A DNA stretch of 27,535 nucleotides from Seminavis robusta (lineage: Eukaryota > Bacillariophyta > Bacillariophyceae > Naviculales > Naviculaceae). Within the stretch, counting starts at the first letter, position 1; each line of letters starts with the position of its first letter. The stretch covers positions 1 to 27,535 of the forward strand of contig CAICTM010001530.1 of NCBI GenBank assembly GCA_903772945.1, read 5' to 3'. Position numbers and translations under genes: made by a program. The notes under the pieces are model-generated. The model was given only the letters and a program-made list of their open reading frames with translations. It made no database searches and had not been told where the DNA came from. This document shows, one piece after another, positions 1 to 9,934 of the stretch.

Positions 1-197
1 GGAAAAGAGAGAATTCTTCGAGTTCTGTCTCTGTTTCATCCACTCTCATTCGCTTCTGTCTTCTTCCTCTCTTCTTCTCATCTTCCTCTCTTCTCTCTTC
101 TTGCCATATCTGCCTCGCTTCCTGCTCTGTTCTCTATCTTGCGCTTCGCAAGGCGCTCAGAGCGAGCTGATGGGGGCGTTGCTCGAGTGTTTGGCAT
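1..197 (-). pseudogene. 5' end of a second HA-domain gene, frameshifted and cut by the window edge
   Basis: Read on the minus strand from an ATG at 195-197, the first 22 codons encode the same residues as the start of the intact HA gene at 5381. After that the similarity continues (a Glu/Arg/Lys-rich stretch, then a VDETE-like segment matching the intact copy) only in another frame. A one-base insertion just after codon 22 sends the annotated frame to a stop at 78-80. The rest of the gene would lie left of the window. Seen: shared start, frameshift, later homology. Inferred: a paralogue divergent from the intact gene and probably inactive, unless the shift is spliced out or is a sequencing error. 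Confidence 0.6.
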
Positions 198-460
198 CTT
201 CAAGTAAAGGTCGATCATAGTTGATCGGGGAATGAGTAGTGCCTGTTAGAATCGAGATTCAAGATTAGTCTCATGCTGAATGCGGACGATTTGTCCAGGC
301 GGCACATACTCAGGTTTTTATTCTAACCTAAGTTGCAGCCACGACCCAGTGATACTTTTCGTGGTGTAGGTACTACTTCCTCTCTACAGAAAGGAGGAAG
401 CAATGATCAAGTGTCTTGCGGTTGATTTGCCTCTGGAAGGATATAACTGGTCGAGTAAAC
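198..460. other. 5' flank of the left HA copy, weakly matching the flank of the right copy
   Basis: No gene seen. The reverse complement shows only patchy similarity to 5193-5380 (for example a shared AGAATAAA-type stretch followed by similar bases). This is clearly more diverged than the arm immediately inside it. It probably holds the 5' leader and proximal promoter of the left HA copy. Confidence 0.4.
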
Positions 461-1805
461 AGGCTGGTACAGTGGTGGCTGGTACCGGTATCTGGATGGA
501 TCCGTGGGGGTAGCAATGCGGGTAAGGGCTAAGGAACTGCAAGTGTAAAACCGTAGAAGCTTGGTAAGACGCTGCGTAGAAATAAGGCGTTCTATCCAAG
601 CCAAGGAGATACTGTCACGTCCTTAATTTGTTGTTGTTGTTTTTTTTTTTTCTTACCTAGGTCTTTTTATATCTAGTATTTTTTTTTTTTTTTTTTGTGT
701 TCTTTTGTTGTTTTTGTTTTTCTCTCTTTTTTCATGACCAAATGACCTCCCTCCGCTAAAAGGCGGGACGGCTTGGCGCCGAAGGGTGTTTTGGAGCGCG
801 GCTGGCTACAATTGTGCACATGAAACACCCATCTTAGGGGGGATGGCGGCCTTGTACCATGACCCTCAAGTTTGGGGTTAAGGGGAGGGGTAACTGGTTC
901 AAATCACATCTGTTTTGCACAACTACTCACATGTAGTAGATATGCTAGCTAGCAGGCTAAGCTTAGTATGCATACTTACTTTAATGAGAGGCAAAAATAG
1001 TAGTTTTGATAGCTATGAAATAGCCAACCAGAAGTTGCAGAGATGTGTGATCCTACTGTAGAACTGTACAGATACTGGAGAACAACCAGGAGTGGGTCTT
1101 GGTGCTGGTCCGGGTGTGGGAGCGGAGTTGTGTTGTAGAGTTGACCAAGGGGGTTTTGGTCCTGGGGTGGGACCTGTGATATTCTAAATAGATTCCTCAC
1201 GGTGTGCCATTGTACACCATGAAGTCTCCTGCATCCCTTCAATCTAATCTGAACTTGTTTGTGGCTAACGTTTTTTGGCCTCTAGGCGTGATTGTGTTTA
1301 GGCCAATTTATTCTAAAGGGTTCAGTTTGTCTCAGATACTTTCTCTGGTGACACTTTTGCTCCAAGAAGAGTCCTTACCGTAGTAGATGTTGTGCAATGA
1401 GACTGCCAGAACAGATGCTGTTCCACCATTAAACAAATCTCTAGCAGCATGTAAGCTTCCTTTCATCTGAACAGGTTGGGGTTGAGCCCCTCCCTAATCT
1501 CAAGCTAGGACCCTTTGACATGTGGATTTGGAAGGGGCATAAGAAGCCATAAATCATTTCCAAAAAGATGCAAGAGCTTCAGTAACTATCAATACTAATC
1601 AATACCATTGCACTCCCACTTTTCATGGCTTTCCTGCACCTGGCCCACATGGTGCTGATGCTTCCACAGGTTGACAAAAATGAGTTGACAAGCCAGTCCT
1701 TATGGTCCTGGCAACCAAAGAACTTCTGCCAAGTGCACTAGTCAATAATAAGTAAGACCACCAGAAAAGCCAGAAAGCATTTGACAGTATCTTGCCTGTT
1801 GCGAG
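461..1805 (-). repeat. Left arm of a large inverted repeat
   Basis: The reverse complement of this stretch matches 3847-5192 nearly throughout. The inner part (about 1260-1805) is close to identical; for example, both arms encode the same 57-codon stretch ending near 1623 and 4029. The middle (about 976-1242) differs at a few positions. About 605-735 has diverged into long T runs (640-651 and 676-696), where the right arm has CAACAA-type and GCTAGC-type sequence. No convincing protein is encoded: the ORFs here are short and present only because the arms match each other. Confidence 0.85.
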
Positions 1806-1807
1806 AG

Positions 1808-3231
1808 TCATCTAGATACAATGATGAAGATTGACTTGCGACGACTGTTCCAATTCCCTTCATGTGCACTTGTGTCTGTGAGGCCAGCTTCAAGTACCTG
1901 TAGATTGGTCTGTTTCATCTTCTTTGTAGTTCGCTCAACCTGTTCAAGGCTGGTTTGATCCTCCGCAGAAGAATGAGGCCTCTTGTTGTTGGTGAACTCG
2001 TCACCGCTGTTCTTGCCCAAGTCAATGTGAGCTGCCAGCAGCTGACATAGGTGGCATATGGTGAAGGAGATGTAATAACATTTGAGACGTCCATTTCTGC
2101 TGTCGGTGGGTTTCTATTGACAATTCGGGCAGCGTCTGGATTGGGACAGTCGTTCCTGAAATGGCCCACCACTCCGCAGATCCAGCAAGGAACAGAAGCC
2201 AAAGCAGCATTCATTACTTTTTGTCGTTCTTCGTCGTCCTCCATGGCAGTGTATTGAGGGCACCTTTTCACCCAATGCTTTCTACTCTTACACAAGTAGC
2301 AGGAAAATCTATTTCGAGCGGCATGTTTTCGACGATTGTGTTCCAGGCGAGATTCTCTTGCTTCTTTGGTCTCATGGCCATGGATTGGAATAATTCGTGG
2401 TGGCTGTGGCGTGTTGAGTTTCTTGTTCTTTTTCGACGACGGGTTGAGCACGACCCGTGGGAGGCAACAAGGTGACAAACAGAGATAGGGGCACAGCTGA
2501 GAGCCCAGTCCGTTCACAAGGCCGGCCAAGGATGGACTGAGCATTTTGCACAAGTGGATTCCTGTCATGGCGATTGGTAGATTGTCATTCTCAGCGGACA
2601 AAGCCTGAAGACGTTCTATCAGGATGTCATACTGGTGCAAATTAGTATCAGACCATAATTCGATCATTGGGAAGCTGATACCGGCATTGGCAGTGTGACT
2701 ATCACTCCTCTGATTGGCTTCCTTCAAATGACACCAGTCAATGTCTGTCGCTTTTTCCAGCAATATAATCTTCTTTAGATGCCGTGGTCTTGAGATTTGA
2801 TCCTGGGTGGTGGCTGCTGTCGCATCTTCAGGTTGCCAGAATTCGCTTGCCATGTAAGATAACATCATTGAAAAGATGCCTTTCCCACCACAGACATCCA
2901 CCGCGAGAAACCCGTTTTCCGCGGATGCATCCGATTCGACCACCTCGTTCATCCATTGGCGCAGATGATACAAAGCCACAATGCACTCTTCAGCTTCGTG
3001 ATGCAGACTGTTTTTGTTCAACACAGACGCCCATGCCGCATTCCCAGCCCATTGCTTCCCCCAAAGTCGAAGAATGGATGTCACCTGAAGAGTAGTGGCA
3101 CGATATGGTTCCATCATCATTCGGTTTTTCTCGTCTTCATTTAGAAGAGTCTCGATGCAAGTCCACACCCGCCAGTATGACCCAGGATCAATCCCTGTTC
3201 TATCCACTCCATCCTCTTGACTGTCACTCAT
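1808..3231 (-). CDS. SAM-methyltransferase-like protein with two CCHC zinc knuckles
   Basis: ATG at 3231. The main exon (2089-3231) gives 381 residues. A SAM-binding motif I, VDVCGGKGIFS, lies at residues 111-121, and a CLSPCCLPR segment at 251-259 resembles the TRM13/METTL25-type methyltransferase fold (Methyltransf_32-like). Two zinc knuckles with C-x2-C-x4-H-x4-C spacing follow, at 311-324 and 349-362, after a basic region (about 265-310). The likely role is methylation of an RNA, with the knuckles giving nucleic-acid contact; the substrate is unknown. The plain ORF runs to 1915, but its last ~55 codons look poor. A 47-nt GT-AG interval (2042-2088) would join residue 381 to a more hydrophilic, Lys-rich tail of 77 residues ending at 1808, giving 458 aa. 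That splice is inferred; its donor (GTCTCA) is not a strong consensus. The gene fills the loop of the inverted repeat, and its 3' end touches the left arm. Confidence 0.7.
2042..2088 (-). other. Candidate 47-nt intron in the methyltransferase/zinc-knuckle gene
   Basis: On the minus strand it begins GTCTCA and ends GTCAG, and its removal keeps phase (GAC then CTG). It is shorter than the other introns in the window (73-177 nt), so it may instead mark a frameshift near the 3' end of the gene. Confidence 0.35.
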
Positions 3232-3448
3232 CTTCTGCTATACGGTCTGAGCGATGTGTGCCTCGGAGTCTCGAGGTTCGAGGTTGCCAACGTTTTTGCG
3301 TGGTTGGGGTTCAACATGGGCAAAAAATGAGTGTGTAACTTGAACCCTAACCTTGAAGCCTCCTGGTTGCTGGGAGGAAGAAGACGTTGTATTCGGCTTT
3401 TTTTCAGCTTCGTCTCCTGTTTCCTCAGTTTGTGGCTACTTGGATCCC

Positions 3449-3846
3449 AATCCAGCCATTGTAGCCAGCTACGGTCAGTAGGCAGAGAGTTACATCGATC
3501 ATGACAGTGGCAACAGTACAACACACTCAGTTCCGCTTTACTGGCTACACTTACCACTACTTGCATTGGATCTTATGACGAATACATGCACAACCGAACA
3601 TTGTCAATCTACCATCGTAGCCAAATACCGTAGAGTTCATCGATCCATGACAGTGGCAACAGTAACGAACACACATCAGGTTCGGCTTGCTCGCTACCGG
3701 TTACCTCGCATTGGACCTTATGACAAATACACGAACAACCGAATATTGTCAATCCAGCATCGCAGCCAGCTGCATGCATATAGCTAGTGGCAACAGAACC
3801 TCGCCGCGTAAGTCCGGCTGGCACTCGCTACACTTGTTACCGGGTA
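3449..3846 (+). repeat. Degenerate tandem repeat, about 145-157 bp period, about 2.6 copies
   Basis: Three units start near 3449, 3606 and 3751, each opening with AATC(C/T)A-C-AT and carrying a shared GTGGCAACAG box. The first two also share ATCGAT(C)CATGACAG and a CTTATGAC-AATACA box followed by ACAACCGAA-ATTGTC. The third unit runs directly into the right arm of the inverted repeat. No protein is supported here; the short ORFs are by-products of the repeat. Confidence 0.7.
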
Positions 3847-5192
3847 CTCGCAACAGGCAAGATACTGTCAAATGCTTTCTGGCTTTTCTGGTGGTCTTAC
3901 TTATTATTGACTAGTGCACTTGGCAGAAGTTCTTTGGTTGCCAGGACCATAAGGACTGGCTTGTCAACTCATTTTTGTCAACCTGTGGAAGCATCAGCAC
4001 CATGTGGGCCAGGTGCAGGAAAGCCATGAAAAGTGGGAGTGCAATGGTATTGATTAGTATTGATAGTTACTGAAGCTCTTGCATCTTTTTGGAAATGATT
4101 TATGGCTTCTTATGCCCCTTCCAAATCCACATGTCAAAGGGTCCTAGCTTGAGATTAGGGAGGGGCTCAACCCCAACCTGTTCAGATGAAAGGAAGCTTA
4201 CATGCTGCTAGAGATTTGTTTAATGGTGGAACAGCATCTGTTCTGGCAGTCTCATTGCACAACATCTACTACGGTAAGGACTCTTCTTGGAGCAAAAGTG
4301 TCACCAGAGAAAGTATCTGAGACAAACTGAACCCTTTAGAATAAATTGGCCTAAACACAATCACGCCTAGAGGCCAAAAAACGTTAGCCACAAACAAGTT
4401 CAGATTAGATTGAAGGGATGCAGGAGACTTCATGGTGTACAATGGCACACTGTGAGGAATCTATTTAGAATATTACAGGTCCCACCCCAGGACCTACAAA
4501 CCCCCTTGGTCCAACTCTACAACACACTCCTGCTCCCACACCCGGACCAGCACCAAGACCCACTCCTGGTTGTTCTCCAGTATCTGTACAGTTCTACAGT
4601 AGGATCACACATCTCTGCAACTTCTGGTTGGCTATTTCATAGCTATCAAAACTGACTATTTTTGCCTCTCATAAAGTAAAGTTATGCATACTAGCTAGCT
4701 AGCTAGCTAGCATAGTCTACTACATGTAGTAGTTGTGCAAAACAGATGTGATTTGAACCAGTTACCCCTCCCCTTAACCCCAAACTTGAGGGTCATGGTA
4801 CAAGGCCGCCATCCCCCCTAAGATGGGTGTTTCATGTGCACAATTGTAGCCAGCCGCGCTCCAAAACACCCTTCGGCGCCAAGCCGTCCCGCCTTTTAGC
4901 GGAGGGAGGTCATTTGGTCATGAAAAAAGAGGCAAAATCGACACACAAACCAACAACAAGACACACAAACTAGCTAGATAGCGGTAGCCTACAACGCACT
5001 CAGCGGTAGCTAGTCAACAACAACAAACTTAAGACTGACAGATCTCCTTGGCTTGGATAGAACGCCTTATTTCTACGCAGCGTCTTACCAAGCTTCTACG
5101 GTTTTACACTTGCAGTTCCTTAGCCCTTACCCGCATTGCTACCCCCACGGATCCATCCAATACCGGTACCAGCCCTGTACCAGCCCTGTACC
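3847..5192 (+). repeat. Right arm of a large inverted repeat
   Basis: It matches the reverse complement of 461-1805. The inner boundary is sharp at CTCGCAACAGG (3847). The outer boundary fades just after a GTACCAGCC duplication near 5190, inside the region upstream of the HA gene start. A (CTAG)n run lies near 4690-4712. About 4918-5046 differs from the left arm. The arm probably includes promoter and 5' leader sequence of the HA gene, but no promoter element can be fixed from sequence alone. Confidence 0.85.
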
Positions 5193-5380
5193 ACCGTATA
5201 TCACTCAGACATTGATATCTCTCTCAGAGAGGAAGTTCACAGCCAGAGGTACTCACTCTCATCAATTGAGGGTAAGAATAAACACCGAGTTACGTCTGTC
5301 CTTGGAACAAATCAGGTTGGCATCAGCAGCAGACGTAATTGACTCGATTCAATTCATCCATACAGATACCTTTATTGAAG

Positions 5381-8300
5381 ATGCCAAACACTCGAGCAAC
5401 GCCCCCATCAGCTCGCTCTGAGCGCCTTGCGAAGCGCAAGATAGAAACCGAACAAGAGCAAGAGGAAGCAAAGAAGGCCAAGACTTGGAAGGAGGAAGAA
5501 AACGAAGATGAAGAGGAGGAAGAAGAAGAAGAAGAAGAAGAAGAGCAGGAAGATCAGAATGAAGACGACGAAATGGCGGTGGATGAAACAGAACAGGAAC
5601 GCCTGGAAAAGGAAGAAAAAGAACGGAAGCGAAAGGAGCGGGCCCTTATACGACAGAAAGGCAAGGCTATCTTGGATGTTGATTTTGTGCCTGAAGCAGC
5701 GCCCACTGCCATTCTTGCAGAGACCAAGCCCAAAAAGGGTCCCATCAACTCCGGAGTCACGCCTTTGTGGACGTTTATGATTGACAAGCTCAAGGCATAC
5801 AAGGAAAAGCACGGCAACACTCGTGTGCCCCCAAAATATGCAGAAGATGCTGCCTTGGGCACCTGGGTCAAGCAGCAACGACGCACTTACGTGAAGCAGG
5901 GATTGTCAGATGGCCAGCGAGTGTCCTTGGAAAGCTTGGGCTTTGAGTTTGTCATTGACGACGATGAACTTCCTGTCTTGACCTGGGAAGAGAGCTTTGA
6001 GCAAATGAAAGCATTCAAAGCAAAACATGGGCACACAACAATCCCAAACAATTACGAAGAAGTGCCCTCCTTGCAGTTCTGGTGCTTTTACCAACGGGAA
6101 ATGTACCGCAAGCAAAAGCTAGACCAAGAAAAGATCTCCAAGCTGGAGAGCCTGGGTTTCTCGTGGGATCACACGTGGACAACGGAAAAGGCAAAGCCCA
6201 AAACTTTGGAAGAGATTTGGCAGATGCAGTACAGCAAGCTCATGGTGTACAAGGAAAAAGAAGGACACTGCAATGTACCAGGCAACTATCCAGTCGATCC
6301 TAGGTTTGGAAGATGGATCGAGACACAGCGGACCACGTACAAACGAGGCCAACTGTCAGAAGAGCGGATCGGGCTCTTGGAGGATATTGGTTTTGAATGG
6401 TACCGAATTAGAGGTCCCAAGCTAGGAACGGCAAAGCCTCCCGATACAGTCGGCAAATCACAAGAGGAAATCTGGCAGATGAGATTGAAGGAGCTCGAGG
6501 TATTCAAGTCGCAGAACGGGCACACAAATGTACCGCTTACGTATTATGCAAACCCGATCCTTGGTCGTTGGGTTGGAACTCAGAGGACTGCCTATCGCCG
6601 CCAACAAATGGCTCAAGATAGGATCGACGGTCTGGAATCCCTGGGGTTTGAGTGGCGAATCAAAGATTCCCAGGCAGCAAATGCAATACCCGAAAATGAT
6701 CCCAACTGGGACGCCATGTACGAGAAACTCGAAGCCTACAAAGAGGAATTTGGTGACGTGAACGTCCCTAGGGGTTATGCACGAGATCAAGTCCTGGCGC
6801 GATGGGTTCAGGCCCAGCGACGTGCGCAGCAGATCGGGAAGATGCCAGAGGATCGAAAGTCTTCACTCGATGCAATCGGCTTTGACTGGGATTACACAGA
6901 GAAGCGAGGTACGTTGTGTGTGTTATTGTTGCTAGAGTGGGGTCGACACACAACTAGTGATTTAGTATCGCGGCTTACGAGATACTGTCTCGCTTTCCGT
7001 GTGCTTCTCTATAACCTTCGCAGCTGCTAGCAACGTTGACTCTAATGCGGCTATCTGGTCTCTTCAATATGAAAAGCTGAAGCTTTTCAAGGAATTGAAT
7101 GGACACTGCAACGTGCCAAAGGACTACAACATCGACCCCCAGTTTGGCCGCTGGGTCCAGACTCAGAGGACAACGTTCCGACGCCAAGCACTGTCCGAGG
7201 AGCGGCAGAAGCTACTCGAGTCCCTGGGTTTTGAATTTCGAGTTCGTGAAACCCCAAATCTCAACGAACAAACTGAGATTTGGCAGATGCAGCTGGAAAA
7301 GCTCAAGATCTTCAAGGAGGCAAATGGTCAGCCCTTATTTTGAGTTGTTTTGTTTGCGCTGGTCCGTCTGTTTCTAACACGTTCATTACATGCAATCGTG
7401 TGTTCCAGGTCATTGCAATGGTAATTTGATCTTCAGCGTGTGTATGGGTTGCCTTCTCAGTTTTGTTTGTCTAACGTTAGTTTTTTGTTTGAACTCGCCA
7501 ATCTTCAGTGCCGTCGAGCTATATAGTGGACCCTGCCCTTGCCCGCTGGGTGTGCACACAACGCACAACCTACCGTCGGAAGCAGATGCCAGAGGAGAGG
7601 ACCCAGGCTCTTGAATGCATTGGTTTTGAATGGAGATTGGGCCCACCTTCAAGAACTTGGGGAGAAAATTTCGCCCTCTTGAGCGAGTTTGCGAAAGAGC
7701 ACGGCCACCCTCATTACGGCCGTAAAGGCACCGGGGATAAGACTTTGCAAAATTGGGTTGTTACCCAACGCCAGAAGTTCGCCAAGGGCCTGCTGTCGAC
7801 TGAGCAAATTGATCAGCTGACCCAACTTGGTTTCGCATTCACAGTAGAACAGGAAAAACTCCTGCTTTGGGACCATCAATTCGACAAGCTGAAGGAATTT
7901 CGTACGTTGAGTCGCCTGTTTTGTCTTCCACTTAAGCCAAGCACACTCTTTCCCTCACAAATGCCCCGTCTTCTCCATTCCTCAGAGGGACAAAATGGCC
8001 ATTGTGGTATCCCAAGTAACTTTCCGGAGGACCCTGAGTTGCTTGAGTGGATCTCACAACAGCATACCTTGTACTTCGGCAAAAAGCTACCCCAAGAGAA
8101 GGTCGAAAAACTGGTTTCTATTGGTTTCATTTTCAACAATGATGGCAACGCTGCGGACGGGGAAGAAAAAAAGCCTTCGGGCACGCGTGTCTCCTGGAAC
8201 AAGCATTTCGAAAGTCTTAAGACCTTCAAGGTTTGTGAATTCGTTTGGCTGGATCTCTCCCTTGACTCCACTCGTCATGCTAAACTCTCATATCCTACCA

Positions 8301-9163
8301 CACCACCAGGAAATCCATGGACACACTCGAGTCCCGCTCAATTATCCCGGGGACCCTCGTCTTGGACGCTGGGTAAACAATCAACGAAAGCTCCGTGAGA
8401 AGGGCCAGGGCCCTCGCGAAGATCGGATGGAAGTAAGTGCAGGAGAACCATCGGCTTGCACAGTTCCCTTTGTGTGTGTGAAGCAAATCTGACCATTTGG
8501 CTTTTGCTGCAATTCAAGCGTTTAAACGAAATAGAATTCGATTGGACAACAGACGGTTTGCCTGCTGTGGCACCCCACGGTGTGCCTGCTGCAGCTGCTG
8601 CCCCTGGGGCCACTCCCACTAGGGACGTGGACGTTTTGCTGGACGCAGCTAGCGCAGCCAGGGCACCCACAGGCGCGGGAACCCCTGCGATCACATGGGC
8701 CCGCAATGATTCGCATAGGAGCAAGGCACAGACTGGCGTAACACAAATGGCTGTACGGCTCGAAGTTGAGCGCACGAAGCTTGACAATGAAAACAAGCAG
8801 CTCAAGCGCAACAACCAGAAGTTGCAGGCCTTGAATGATAGCCTCGCAAAACGTTTGGCAGAGGCTGAAGCTGAATTCAAGGAGCAAGCAAAGGAGCTCA
8901 ACGAGAAACTTCAGTACTACGATGAACAATTTCAAACGCAGCAGGCGACACTGGAAACTCAGGGTCAGCAGCTCGCCCAGTTACTCCAACAGCCTGGCGC
9001 CGGCCGAGATCGCCATGAAGAGCAGATGCGTGAGACATCCGAGACGGTCCAAAGCCAAGGAAATCAATTGTCTCAACTCGCGCAACAAGTTCAGGATATG
9101 CGCCAGGTGCAGTACACGCTCCAGCATCAGGTCGGACTGCAGAATCTGTCTTATCGCTTATAG
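5381..9163 (+). CDS. Helicase-Associated (HA) domain repeat protein, ten repeats, seven exons
   Basis: Inferred exons are 5381-6908, 7024-7326, 7409-7420, 7509-7901, 7986-8230, 8310-8432 and 8519-9163. All introns are GT-AG (79-115 nt) and all phases agree, giving 1082 residues. The start was chosen at 5381 because the left paralogue shares it; an in-frame ATG at 5339 is the alternative. Residues 1-126 are highly charged with a long Glu run. Ten HA-type repeats of about 64 residues follow (about 127-877), each with a pattern like W...KL..FK...GH.NVP..Y..DP.LG.WV.TQR and ending LGFEW; five are in exon 1. Repeats 8 and 9 are the most diverged. Then come an Ala/Pro-rich linker and a Gln/Glu-rich coiled coil (about 945-1080). 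HA domains are three-helix modules proposed to bind nucleic acid; no helicase domain is present. The likely role is a nuclear DNA- or chromatin-binding protein that oligomerises through its coiled coil (inference). Confidence 0.85.
7409..7420 (+). other. 12-nt microexon of the HA gene
   Basis: An AG acceptor (ending 7408) and a GT donor (7421) bracket 12 bases. They supply the GHCN residues at the centre of the seventh HA repeat: the upstream exon ends ...EAN plus G, and the downstream exon resumes with TG then PSSYIVDP. All other similar repeats carry G-H-x-N-V-P at this place, which makes the microexon the best reading. Skipping it would keep frame. Confidence 0.8.
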
Positions 9164-9934
9164 ACAAGTATTGCAGCGAAAAACACACAATCAAATCGGG
9201 GTACCTTTGCTTCCTCTGGTGTCCTCTAGGAGTAGTCTATGTCTGCTTTTCTTCAATACAGGCATGAAACTATGATTAGATAATGAAGTCTAGCTAGTAC
9301 ATTGTAGGAACATCTACCGACCAGTTGGTATCAGGTGAGAGTTGAAATTTCGAATCATCAACAGCCACCTTCTGTCACCGGATCCTTGTAGAGGGTGTTG
9401 AGAGGGCCTAATACTCCTATGACAGTATGTTCATACACCCTCTGGATCGATCGCTACGGCATGATGAAGTAATGGTGTAATGCGACGATTTTTATGATGT
9501 TATTTCGCGATTTACTCAAATTTTTCGAAAAAGTGAGACGGTTCCATTTCCAGTGAGGCTCGGCTGGCTAGTCATGCTTCCGGTCATCTCATTTTTTCGA
9601 AACACACTAAGTCACACTTCCGCGAAAAAAGAAATCACGATCACAAAGATAATAGCCGGTCAATCGTCCAAGCCCTCTTTGACCACTGTAACGAGATGCT
9701 TTTGCTCACAAGCAGTCCACCATCGAACCAGTGACACAAGAAGCCGTCACCAAAGATGTCACGCTTCACAAATTCCTCCAAGATCCCATCATTGCGTCGT
9801 GAAAGATTCCGACCGAAGATCGCGACGCCATCATCCCGTCGCCAAAACAGAGCCACAAACTCAATATAAAGACAACCAACCACACCCCACAAACACACAG
9901 CCGTCATCCCCTCCTATTGCATGCCTTGCAACAC
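9164..9934. other. 3' flank of the HA gene and unassigned sequence
   Basis: 9164-9319 is the 3' flank of the HA gene and is repeated nearly unchanged at 17321-17476, so it belongs to the duplicated unit. 9320-9934 holds no gene I can support. It includes a short TTTTTCGAAAAA palindrome near 9520 and a CA-rich stretch near 9880-9950. I could not find clear terminal inverted repeats here for the neighbouring transposase relic. Confidence 0.5.

Noticed and set aside
640..700. Long T runs as possible poly-A tail of a retroposed copy
   Set aside because: They interrupt the arm and are absent from the matching place of the other arm, but no target duplication or coding sequence is attached to them.
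976..1242. Matching small ORFs in both inverted-repeat arms (also 4410-4655)
   Set aside because: They are similar only because the arms are similar. Between the arms there are amino-acid changes and length differences with no sign of coding constraint, and no motif is present.
3228..3566. Minus-strand 112-codon ORF upstream of the methyltransferase gene
   Set aside because: It has no motif and overlaps the tandem repeat. The methyltransferase start at 3231 gives a natural N-terminus.
5408..5878. Minus-strand 156-codon ORF rich in Phe and Leu
   Set aside because: It is the antisense of the Glu/Lys-rich head of the HA gene.
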